Shown here: piece after piece, positions 1 to 7,761 of the stretch
Layout of the letters: every line of letters begins with the position of its first letter
Numbering within the stretch: position 1 is the stretch's first letter
From: Leptospira vanthielii serovar Holland str. Waz Holland = ATCC 700522
GTDB lineage: Bacteria; Spirochaetota; Leptospiria; Leptospirales; Leptospiraceae
NCBI RefSeq assembly: GCF_000332455.1
Contig: NZ_AOGY02000005.1
Span: forward strand, 1 to 13,833
Length of the DNA: 13,833 nt
Direction of reading: 5' to 3'
The notes under the pieces: generated by a model
Database searches by the model: none
What the model was told of the DNA's origin: nothing
Seen by the model: only the letters and a program-made list of their open reading frames with translations
Position numbers and translations under genes: made by a program

Positions 1-60
1 GAGAATTTCTGAATGAAATATCACATTGCTTTTCAATTTATCATGATATATTTGTGTCTT

Positions 61-104
61 AGTTCAGTGAAAAACAGAATTTTGAGATTCAAAATTAAGC
101 TAAG
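61..104 (+). repeat. Left terminal inverted repeat of the IS3-family element
   Basis: This segment matches the reverse complement of 1418-1461 without gaps. The outer block AGTTCAG, the central block AATTTTG and the inner block AAATTAAGCTAA are identical; roughly a dozen of 44 positions differ. It lies just beyond the OrfB stop codon, where the end of an IS3 element is expected. Confidence 0.75.
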
Positions 105-1093
105 CAACAAGCCTTATATTAGCCTTTACCGAGTATTCTTTTCTCTTCAATTTTGCTTCAAGTAGTTTTTCTTTTCTTTCTGCTAAAATCTTTTCCTTGC
201 GACCATAAAACACATCCATAGGTGTTACGTAACCGATTGCAGAATGAAGTCTTACCGAATTGTATTCTTCAATCCATTTACCAACTTCTTCTCTATTTGT
301 TCGCGTGAATACATTGGTATTTCACGGATTAACTCAGTCTTAATGGTTCCATGAAATCTTTCTAGTTTCCCGTTGGACTGAGGATGATTTACAGAAGTCC
401 GAACATTATGGATAGAAAATTCTTTCAAAATTTGTTTGAATTCCTTAGTCAAGAATTGAGATCCATTGTCAGTTATAAGACGAACCGCTAACTTATCGCC
501 TCCAAGCCATTTGTCGCATGCGTCCCATAAAACTAACTGTGTATCAAGTGACTCCATTCGGGTACTGATTGACCATGCAAGGACTGCACGTGAAAAACCG
601 TCTAACACTGATATCAAATAAACAAAACTCCCTTTAAAATTGATATATGATATGTCCATATGCCAGTGTTCATGAATAGCTTTAGGTTGATCAAAACCTG
701 TTTTCTTTGAATCTCCCAAGGGCTTTTGCCATCTGCGGTTTAAACCACAGTCCACCAGAATGCGATATACACTAGAAGGAGACATATATGCTATGTTTTC
801 ATCAATCATCATCCATGCCAAAAGAACATATCCTTTGAATGGATGATTTCGTTTGTAATCTTCAACTGCCTTTCGTTCCTCTGGTGTTATCCAATGCGAT
901 TTTGGAATTACTTTCTTTGGTGATTTGTTTTTACATTTTCTCCAAACAGTTAACTTGCCTGGATTTACATCTATTTTACTACACAGGTATTTGATGGGGA
1001 GACCTGACGCCTCTTTCAGCCGATCTAAGGTATTTACAATCTCATGCTTTAATGCAGTCGAAACATGTAATCCTGTCAGAGCTCCCCAGCTTC
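100..1093 (-). pseudogene. IS3-family transposase OrfB (DDE catalytic subunit), frameshifted
   Basis: OrfB carries the rve integrase domain that cuts and joins DNA during transposition. In the -1 frame relative to OrfA the translation is continuous from 1094 to about 293. It contains the DDE triad: Asp in HMDISYI (656-654), Asp in ITDNG (470-468) and Glu in KLERFHG (362-360), with 35 residues between the second Asp and the Glu. Near 293-281 (gagaagaagttgg) the frame breaks. The conserved ending WIEEYNSVRLHSAIGYVTP and a basic tail ending in RLVA then continue in another frame to a TAG at 102-100. Restoring one missing base gives a 331-residue OrfB, or about 430 residues as OrfAB, normal for the family. 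The lesion removes about the last 65 residues but no catalytic residue, so loss of function is likely but not certain. A sequencing error is the main alternative. Confidence 0.85.
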
Positions 1094-1390
1094 TTTTTTT
1101 AGGTCGATGATCTCCCCTGTGAGTTCGGCTATGATTCTGTTTTTCCTCTCCAGTTCCTTTTCATACTTTTCTATCAGTTTCTTGTTTTCATTGGATTCTT
1201 TTTGATTCGACCCAGCCAATGCTTCGCGTCCTGCTTCCAATACTATTTTTAACCAATTTTGCATCATGGTTGGATGAATCCGATATTCATCACAGGTGTC
1301 TACCAACTTTGATTTTAATAGGTGTTTTCGGATGATGCCTATCTTGTCATCCGCTTTGAACGTACGTCTTTCTCTTACTTGTTTTTCCAT
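1076..1390 (-). CDS. IS3-family transposase OrfA (HTH DNA-binding subunit)
   Basis: OrfA binds the IS ends and supplies the N-terminal part of the OrfAB transposase. The 104-residue product has a basic N terminus, a helix-turn-helix region over about residues 10-55 (including HPTMMQNWLK) and a C-terminal charged, probably coiled-coil helix over about residues 70-100. All three are usual for OrfA. The ATG start has a GGAG box at 1401-1398, seven bases upstream. The gene ends with TGA just after the A7 run at 1100-1094, where -1 slippage would join residue 99 to OrfB. It appears intact. Confidence 0.88.
   Translation of the reverse strand: MEKQVRERRTFKADDKIGIIRKHLLKSKLVDTCDEYRIHPTMMQNWLKIVLEAGREALAGSNQKESNENKKLIEKYEKELERKNRIIAELTGEIIDLKKEAGEL
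1094..1100 (-). promoter_or_regulatory. A7 slippery site for programmed -1 frameshifting (OrfA to OrfAB)
   Basis: Seven consecutive A residues on the minus strand lie in the context CTA AAA AAA G, the A-AAA-AAA heptamer used by IS3 elements. Slipping back one base changes the reading from DLKKEAGEL-stop to DLKKRSWGALTGLHV and on into OrfB. This frame stays open for about 800 bases downstream. No stimulatory stem-loop was worked out. Confidence 0.7.
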
Positions 1391-1417
1391 CTCTAATCTC
1401 CATTTTCGGCTTGGAGT

Positions 1418-1461
1418 ATTAGCTTAATTTAGGTCAGCAAAATTGCGTTTTCATCTGAACT
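1418..1461 (-). repeat. Right terminal inverted repeat of the IS3-family element
   Basis: This is the partner of the repeat at 61-104, upstream of OrfA. Read on the minus strand it begins AGTTCAG and ends AAATTAAGCTAAT. The interrupted bPH_2 gene reads into it and picks up a foreign tail and a TGA stop at 1436-1434. Confidence 0.75.
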
Positions 1462-1733
1462 GGAATAATAATAGATTGGTTAATTCGAACATTTTCAACT
1501 TTGGTTAGATTTAATTCTAATGAATCTCTGGAAATTAATCCTGTTTTGAATATGAATCTTTTGTTTGTTACTCCAATTTCAGTTGTAAAATAAGAAATTA
1601 AAGGTCTGATGATAGTTATAAAACCTATCCCAACAATCATTAGCAGTAAATGCGGGACGAAAGCATAAAACGATATCTTTGCTTTAAACCTTACATTCTC
1701 ATCTGTTAGTAAATTTTCTTCTATATAACCCAT
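1434..1733 (-). pseudogene. bPH_2 (bacterial PH) domain membrane protein, 3' end cut off by the IS
   Basis: About 89 native residues remain, of the type beginning YIEENLLTDENVRFKAK. This is followed by a hydrophobic hairpin (about residues 22-50 from the chosen start) and the bPH_2 signature around EIGVTNKRFIFKTGLI and LTKVENVRINQSI. In complete relatives this continues with a glycine-rich strand; here it changes at about 1466 to IS-derived residues and stops at 1434. A longer start exists at 1745, but the ATG at 1733 has a GGAG box at 1743-1740 with a six-base spacer and matches the usual family N terminus, so it is preferred. The family consists of small membrane proteins of unknown biochemical role. 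The gene is divergent from an XRE regulator gene and shares its operator-like region. The rest of the gene was not recognised in bases 1-60. Confidence 0.75.
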
Positions 1734-1752
1734 TTCAGTCTCCATTACCTAA

Positions 1753-1766
1753 CACGAATTATCGTG
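1753..1766. promoter_or_regulatory. Operator-like palindrome, copy 1
   Basis: CACGAATTATCGTG has 5-bp arms (CACGA/TCGTG) around a 4-bp centre. It lies nearest the bPH_2 remnant start and overlaps a GATAAT on the minus strand that could be a -10 box. It is one of three similar palindromes in the divergent region, starting 31 bp before copy 2. The likely ligand is the adjacent XRE protein (inference). Confidence 0.6.
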
Positions 1767-1782
1767 CTACGTTCATATTAAC

Positions 1783-1798
1783 ACACGAAATTCCGTGT
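1783..1798. promoter_or_regulatory. Operator-like palindrome, copy 2
   Basis: ACACGAAATTCCGTGT has 5-bp arms ACACG/CGTGT around AAATTC. The 14-bp core at 1784-1797 matches the other two copies at the CAC and CGTG ends and in the AT-rich centre. It lies midway between the divergent starts, so a bound protein could affect both directions. Confidence 0.6.
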
Positions 1799-1818
1799 TC
1801 TAAAAATGTCAAGGAAGG

Positions 1819-1832
1819 CACATAATTTCGTG
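1819..1832. promoter_or_regulatory. Operator-like palindrome, copy 3, abutting the XRE start codon
   Basis: CACATAATTTCGTG (extending to GCAC/GTGC at 1818-1833) lies between the ribosome-binding site (1811-1818) and the GTG start (1834) of the XRE gene. Its core starts 35 bp after that of copy 2. Binding here would block transcription or early elongation of the regulator gene, a common autoregulatory layout. Confidence 0.55.
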
Positions 1833-1833
1833 C

Positions 1834-2052
1834 GTGGAATATGAAGAATTTGCTAGAAAATTAGGTCTAAAAATCAAAGAAATCCGGATTTCCAAGGGAA
1901 TCACTCAAGAAGCCATGGAAGAAGGAAATTACCCAATCTCATACAGAACCGTTCAGGACATAGAAAACGGTCAATCTCACCCTTCAGTTCGCTCTATTTT
2001 TAGGATTGCAAAACGATTAGAAGTAGATTTGAAAGATCTTATGAACATCTAG
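1834..2052 (+). CDS. Small XRE-family HTH transcriptional regulator
   Basis: This 72-residue protein is almost entirely one lambda-Cro/XRE-type helix-turn-helix domain, over about residues 8-68. LGLKIKEIRISKGITQEAM covers helices 1-2, YPISYRTVQDIENGQSHPS the recognition helix region, and IFRIAKRLEVDLKDLM the closing helices. It probably binds DNA as a dimer at the three palindromes just upstream and represses itself and the divergent bPH_2 gene. The GTG start is chosen because no ATG is in frame. Its AAGGAAGG box (1811-1818) lies 15 bases away, which is long; an in-frame ATT at 1825 would sit at a better six bases but is a rare start. An unlinked ATG at 1806 opens a 12-codon leader ending at 1844, overlapping the start, so translational coupling is possible. 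The gene is convergent with the NRPS operon, and regulation of that operon is not shown. Confidence 0.82.
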   Translation: MEYEEFARKLGLKIKEIRISKGITQEAMEEGNYPISYRTVQDIENGQSHPSVRSIFRIAKRLEVDLKDLMNI

Positions 2053-2425
2053 TGTATTTTCTCGGAATATTACATCGGAAAAAACGACTCATTTGTTTAG
2101 AACTTTGATCGATTTCGAGGACTGAACAGAGGAACAGGTTCAAGCCGTAATTTTAAATGTTAAACTAAAACCATAATTTTACAATTTAAGTATTCTTATC
2201 GTTGAATATATTAATTCCCAACAACACCTGCATGTAATAAAAGTTTCTCTATTTTATTAAGTTTTCCTAATTAAGTTTGTATATAATCCATAGATACAAA
2301 CTAAGAAGCTTTACGATAGTTAAAATAATAATTAAGAAAGCTTTCGCACATTCAAATCATATTGATTCAAAATAGCCTATATATTTGTTCCCTAAAACGA
2401 ACATCTTAAGTCAACCAATTGCTTT
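2053..2425. other. Gene-free gap between convergent genes
   Basis: This AT-rich stretch separates the XRE gene and the phosphopantetheinyl transferase gene, which converge on it. I see no coding potential with a family match, no tRNA-like fold and no standard hairpin-plus-U-run terminator. It contains the inverted repeat at 2274-2302 and a perfect 10-bp palindrome GAAAGCTTTC at 2336-2345. Confidence 0.6.
2274..2302. repeat. Inverted repeat, 9-bp stem with 11-base loop
   Basis: AGTTTGTAT (2274-2282) and ATACAAACT (2294-2302) are perfect complements around an 11-base spacer. The site lies between two convergent genes, where a two-way terminator would be expected, but the stem is AT-rich and neither side has a clear T-run. 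Termination is therefore only a possibility. Confidence 0.4.
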
Positions 2426-3106
2426 CTATATAACCAATGAATTCACGACTTCATCAAAATCAACTGAGTAAATTTGATCAGGGAAACTCGCGTATTTACA
2501 GCATGCTGAAATTACAAATTTCTTATTATATAAGTATTGCTTGAATGGCCAATATTCAATACCAGCATTGTCAAGAAATTCAATAGAGTGGCTATGTAAA
2601 TTTACATTAATATTTTTGAGCGGAAGGAGAAGACCCCTTCCATCAGCTTTTACGAAACTTTCCTTTGCAGTCCAAATCTTAAAAAATTCTATAGTCTTAT
2701 TATCATCCTCAAAATTGCAAAGATAGCTAAGTTCGTTAGCTGTAAATATATTAATAAAAACACTTTCTTCAATTTTAATTATTTCCTCAATATCTATACC
2801 GATTTGATCCTTCTCCGATATTGCACATACGATTTGATTATTTGAATGCGATAAATTAAAGTACGCACGACCATCTGTTAAAAAAGGCTTTCCACTCAGA
2901 TTCTTCCAAAAAGAAATTTCAGAATTACTTAATTTTAACTTTCTAATTAATAAATATCGAATTAAAGCATCAGAAAAAATATTTTGAATAGAATACTTTT
3001 TGATACGTGCTTGCCCATACGCGACTTTCTTCTCGGGAGATATAAAATCTAAAATATGTTCAACTTCAAAATTATTCGGAAATTCCAGCAGATAAATGGA
3101 AATCAT
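2426..3106 (-). CDS. Sfp-type 4'-phosphopantetheinyl transferase
   Basis: The enzyme transfers the 4'-phosphopantetheine arm of coenzyme A to the conserved serine of carrier domains, converting apo to holo NRPS in the cytoplasm. The 226-residue length fits the Sfp/Gsp class, which is made of two similar halves. The two signature motifs are clear. IGIDIEEI has the metal-binding Asp105 and Glu107. FKIWTAKESFVKADGRGL holds the WxxKExxxK element (Trp145, Lys148, Glu149, Lys153). The conserved FNLSHS segment lies between them and the N terminus. The N terminus (MISIYLLEF) looks native, but no strong ribosome-binding site precedes it. It starts 13 bases after the CPBP gene, so it probably depends on read-through from that gene. 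As the last gene of the NRPS operon, its natural substrates are presumably the three T domains of that synthetase. A housekeeping role cannot be excluded. Confidence 0.93.
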   Translation of the reverse strand: MISIYLLEFPNNFEVEHILDFISPEKKVAYGQARIKKYSIQNIFSDALIRYLLIRKLKLSNSEISFWKNLSGKPFLTDGRAYFNLSHSNNQIVCAISEKDQIGIDIEEIIKIEESVFINIFTANELSYLCNFEDDNKTIEFFKIWTAKESFVKADGRGLLLPLKNINVNLHSHSIEFLDNAGIEYWPFKQYLYNKKFVISACCKYASFPDQIYSVDFDEVVNSLVI

Positions 3107-3119
3107 TTTGTCAATTGCA

Positions 3120-3902
3120 TCAAAGGTTACTTAATTTTTCAGAGTTCAAAATTAGTAAATATATTGTTGAATCAGCAAATATATGAGTTATAATAGGATA
3201 AAGCAGTCCATTTGATTGATGCTTTAAATATCCTAGAGCTAGTCCGTAAATGGTAGCCAGCACAATTCCCGGTAGTCCGCCTGGAATTCCATTAAAATGA
3301 CAAACTCCAAAATAAATACTCTGTATTAAAATGATAAGCCATACTTTTGTTAATCTTTTTTCTATGCTCGACCATATCACTCCACGGAATAAGACCTCTT
3401 CATTAACCGCATTGATAGTAGCAACGATTGGAATTATCGAGTAAGCAATGAAACTATTTAGTTCAGGAATTTGTCGCTTAAATTCAGTTAAATCTGGATT
3501 TGTTAACGCATTCCAAACTATGAGAGCAAGAGAGCTCACAGAAATTGTTAATATGATTAACAAAACTGTTTTTAAATTTGCCTTACCTAATAACAGCCAA
3601 TCGCATTTTTCTCTAACTCTCTTGAAAGCAACTAAGGAAAAGTAAATAAGCAAAATAAAAGCTTTTATTCCATTATCCTGAATACAAAAAGTTACATACA
3701 AAGTTCCCATTCCCAAGCAAGAGAAAAATATCGCAAAACCGGATCGCAAAGAATAAGAAATTAGCAAAAAGATAAATAGTCCAAACAGTAACAAAGCCAC
3801 TTTATTTGAAGAAAAGAATGGGATTAAAGATAAGATTGCTACTAAAAAAACAATATTACTATCTGCGAACTTGGAACCTAATCTAATGATATATTTATTC
3901 AT
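3120..3902 (-). CDS. CPBP-family intramembrane metalloprotease / self-immunity-type membrane protein
   Basis: The 260-residue protein is strongly hydrophobic with about seven or eight predicted membrane segments. It carries the three CPBP (Abi/CAAX protease, Rce1-like) motifs: EEVLFRG with Glu168-Glu169 and Arg173, FGVCHFNG with His202, and HIFADS with His240 and Asp244. These residues form the glutamate/histidine active site of the family, so the protein looks catalytically competent. Bacterial members include bacteriocin self-immunity proteins and maturation proteases; the substrate cannot be read from sequence. Its ATG overlaps the last eight bases of the NRPS gene (ATGAATAA), and an AAGGA box at 3917-3913 lies inside the NRPS coding region, implying translational coupling. 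Location between an NRPS and its phosphopantetheinyl transferase suggests a role tied to the peptide (resistance, export support or processing), but this is inference. Confidence 0.88.
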   Translation of the reverse strand: MNKYIIRLGSKFADSNIVFLVAILSLIPFFSSNKVALLLFGLFIFLLISYSLRSGFAIFFSCLGMGTLYVTFCIQDNGIKAFILLIYFSLVAFKRVREKCDWLLLGKANLKTVLLIILTISVSSLALIVWNALTNPDLTEFKRQIPELNSFIAYSIIPIVATINAVNEEVLFRGVIWSSIEKRLTKVWLIILIQSIYFGVCHFNGIPGGLPGIVLATIYGLALGYLKHQSNGLLYPIITHIFADSTIYLLILNSEKLSNL

Positions 3903-6900
3903 GGTGAAAAAATCCTTCTAGAATTTTCTTAATAATCTCTGAGTTTTGCATTGCAAAATCACTGTTAAACATTTCATTGTGTGTTCCAAATCCCTGCATT
4001 TCAGAATATTCGCCAGAAGTTACTGATTTCCAAGAATAGTTCAATTCCACTTTAGCTTCCGTTGACCGAATATGATGAATTTTCCAATTAATTTGTGTTT
4101 GGACTCTTGTAGATAAGAAATAATCCTTATAATCAATAAACCTATCCTTCAAATGACCATCTATTTCGAATTGCGGTTTATCTGTTAAGCTAATAGGAAA
4201 TTCCCCGCCTACTTGAAACAAACCCGAAGAAATTTTCTGAAAATTAGTATCATCACTTAATACTGAGTCAAGTAAAATCAATTGATGAGTATCAGAACTT
4301 CTCTTTTCCATTTCCACAATTACTTCATATGCTAAAGTTCCTCCGGCAGAATATGCAAGGAAAACTAAAGGTTTACCATTTGAGTATCTTTCCACTTTCT
4401 CTATATACATATTAATTCTATTCTTATGACTAAAAAAAGGAAAAGATATAATTGTGTATTCCTTTAAATAAGGAATTGCATGTAGAACATCAACCGGAAT
4501 ACCAACTATCGAAGGGAAATAGAAAATTAAACCTTTCTTACCGTTACTCAGTATTGATTCGTCTTTAAAAATTATATCATTCAAGGAACTAAGCTCAAGC
4601 ATTGAGTGAATATTCTGTGCACTACCTTTTAATTTTAGTGCATCCATAAATAAGTGTGCAACAGGATATTCGTAGATAAATGAAGCTTCAATTTTAATAT
4701 TACAATGCTCAAAAATGGAACGAGATAAAATTAATGCTTTTAGGCTATGCCCACCAAGCGCAAAAAAATTATCGTTCATTCCTACCCTTTCGCTCGATAA
4801 GATCTGTTCCCAAATTTTTAAAATCTGTTTTTCGAATGGATTTGAACCTTCTACGTATTTTACTTGACTTTGAAAATCATTATTACTTAGTTTCGGCAAA
4901 GAATTCCTATCTAATTTCCCTGTTTTTCCGATTGGCAAGTTACTAATCTTTTTGAATAGATGAGGAATCATATATTCAGGCAGCCTACTCTTCAGAAAAT
5001 ATATTAGCTTTCCTGTATCTATGTCTTCTTCCGCTACATAGTATGCTACCAAAATCTCCTTATCATTTCCTCCAACACAAACGGCAATATTTTTGATACC
5101 AGGAAATTCAAGCAATACCGCTTCGACTTCCAATAATTCAATTCTAAATCCGCGAAGCTTTACTTGATTATCACTTCTACTATGGAACTCTACATTTCCG
5201 TCATCTAATAATTTACAAATGTCACCAGTTTTGTAGATCCGATCACCTTCGCCAAACGGATTCTTTATAAATCTATCATCCGTTAAATCAATAGAATTCA
5301 AGTAACCTCTTGCAACTTGAGAACCTCCAATATATAGCTCTCCAAATAGTCCTCTCGGTAATATATTCAAATCGTTATCCAAAATATACAAGCTTACATT
5401 GTCAGTAGGTTTTCCAATTGGAACAGAATAACCCGAATGAGTCTCAGAACAATCAAAACAAGTAACCTCGACAGTTGTTTCCGTTGGGCCATATTGGTTG
5501 TATAACTTTATAAGCGAATTTTCCCCGATTAAATCATTAAATTTAGTAACCAAATGAGGAGCTAAAATCTCTCCAGAACAATGTATTGATTTTAAGGAAT
5601 AAATAGATTTTCGTTTTTCCAAAGGTAATGATAGAAGATATTCTAAAAACTGTGCAAACATACTTGGAACAAAATTTATTGATGTAATCTGATATTTTTC
5701 GACAGCCTCAAATATTTGCTCGGGAGATTTGTGTAAATTTGAATCGAGAATAGCAACTGTAGAACCTGCAGCAAACCACACAAACAACTCCCTAATAGAA
5801 ACATCGAAAAAGTAAGGAGTTTTCAATAAAAAGCGATCCGATGAGGTGTGATTAAAATATTCAATATCCCAACAAATCCTATTCAAAACTGAAGCATGTT
5901 CAATCATAACTCCCTTAGGCTTTCCTGTTGAGCCTGAAGTATAAATTACATATGCAAGATCAGAGGATTTAATATCAATTGTCGGATTAGTTACATCAAT
6001 TGACTTAATTGAATCAAATTCGATACAATTTAACCTAATGTCAATGTTAGAGAAATTAAGTTTGTCAAAAATAATTGTGCTACACTGGCTCTGTTCTAAA
6101 ATTTCATCTCTCCTTAGTTTTGGATCGTCTGGAGATATTGGTAAATATGCTGCTCCTGTTTTTAGAACACCCAAAATTGCGATAAGCATTTTTTGACTTC
6201 TATCAAATATTAGAGCTACTAAACTTCCTTTTACACTGTCAACATTTGAAATGAGATAATTTGCTACTTTATTCGCCTCATTATTCAATTCACTATATGT
6301 CATCATCCCACCGTTCCAGTAGACTGCTGGATCATTCGGTGATTCACTGACTCTTTTTTCAAACATACTTACAAGGTTTTCATTCTCAAAATTGTGTTTC
6401 TTTTCTAGCCCTCTAAGTTCACCTAAAACATTTTCCTTTTCTTCTTCTATTACGATATTTATATTCTTAATTTCTAAACTTGATGAAGAAATAATTTTTT
6501 GACAGACAATTTGAAAGTGTTTAAAGAGTCTATCAATGTAATTTTGGCTAAAAAGGTTGCTATTATATTCTAGATCAAGAACTAAACTTGAATTCGAATA
6601 ACTAAACAAAAAACTTATATCATACTTACTTGTTTTAGTTTTCAACTCCTGATATTCTAGTTCAACGCCATCGGATAAATTAATTTTCGGTATTTCAAAG
6701 TTTTGCAAGGCTAACATCACACTAAAAAGCGGCGTTGTTCCTGGATCATTTACGATATTCAGTTCTTCTTGAAAAAAATCGAAAGGAAAGATTTGATTTT
6801 CTATTGCATCAACAACTGTTTTTTTAACTTTTAAAAGTAAATCGTTAACTGTCATTTCTCCGCGTATTTCATCTCTTAAAACAAGCAAGTTGACATAAAA

Positions 6901-7761
6901 ACCAATTTGTTCTTCTAATTGAAGGTTCTCGCGTCCAGCAATTGGCGATCCAACAATTACATCTTCAACACCACTATATTTATATATTAAAACTTTCAAT
7001 GATGCCAGAAGGATCATAAAAAGAGTCAGATTACTTTCATTTACATATGAATCCAATAAATGTGAATGTTTATTCTCGATTTCATATCGTTTAGTTATGC
7101 CCTTATTACTCCGTATATTCGGCCTAGGTTTTTCGAGGAAATATGCATTGTTATGTAAGACACCATCTAACTTGTTTATCCAATATTCTTTCGCTGATTG
7201 AAATTCTTTTTTACTGAACTGATCAAACTGCCAAATCGTAAAGTCTCGGTATTGTAAAATTGGACTAGTTTCAAAATATTCATTACCTACTTCTGAATTG
7301 TAACCACGGATTAGATCCCGTAAAAAAACATTGACAGACCATCCATCAAAAATAATATGATGAACATTTATGAACAGGGCAGTTTTTCCTTGATTACAAG
7401 TTAGGAATTCAGCTTTAATTAAAGGACCAATTTCTAAATTAAACGGTATATCAACAGCTGAACCAAGATATTGTTCTAACTGAGCTTCATTAACGAAATT
7501 AATTTTCTTAAAACTATAGAAATCCTTGTTTTGTATAAACTGCATTGGTTTTTTTTCTAAAAGCGGAAATATTGTTCTCAAAATTTCATATTTCTCTATA
7601 ATATTTGAATATGCATGTTCCAGTTTTTTACAAGATACACTTCCATTGAAAACAATTAAACCAGGAATATTGTAGAGGGGGCCATTTCCGAATTGCTCCG
7701 CTAACCAGATTCTATATTGGGAACGCGAAAGGTCTAAATACTCAGTGAATTTGGACGGAAT
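3895..7761 (-). other. NRPS module 3 plus thioesterase: C, A (unassigned code), T, TE
   Basis: C3 has HHIIFDG (2094-2100) but VNL where VNT is usual. The A3 code read against GrsA is D2613, V2614, R2617, then N, H, S, Q, V, E, K (DVRNHSQVEK). I do not recognise it; its DV start and S/V positions resemble the serine pocket of module 1, while Arg, Asn, His, Gln and Glu make it strongly polar. T3 has a standard LGGHSL site (Ser2966). The type I thioesterase has a full Ser-Asp-His triad and would hydrolyse or cyclise the product. Confidence 0.75.

Larger units (their letters stand above)
61..1461 (-). mobile_element. IS3-family insertion sequence, about 1.4 kb, probably defective
   Basis: The element is bounded by imperfect inverted repeats (61-104 and 1418-1461) and carries OrfA and OrfB on the minus strand, joined by an A7 run at which IS3 elements shift to the -1 frame. 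The OrfA HTH region, the DDE core with DD(35)E spacing and the element length all fit the IS3 family. It lies inside a bPH_2 gene, whose reading frame runs into the 1461 end and stops at 1434. Flanking bases at the two ends (gtgtctt before 61, ggaataa after 1461) do not form an obvious target duplication, and the outer boundary could be off by a few bases. OrfB has a one-base frameshift, so autonomous transposition is unlikely. Confidence 0.85.

Noticed and set aside
252..821. OrfB as an intact 189-residue gene starting in the middle of the transposase
   Set aside because: The family sequence continues upstream in the same frame to the A7 slippery site and downstream in a shifted frame to base 100, so this is only the central part of a broken OrfB.
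925..1110. Plus-strand open frame opposite the left IS
   Set aside because: It lies antisense to the OrfB region, whose minus-strand translation gives clear transposase sequence; the plus-strand peptide matches nothing I recognise.
2336..2345. Perfect palindrome GAAAGCTTTC as a terminator
   Set aside because: It is only 10 bp with no loop and no adjacent T-run, so it could arise by chance in AT-rich DNA.
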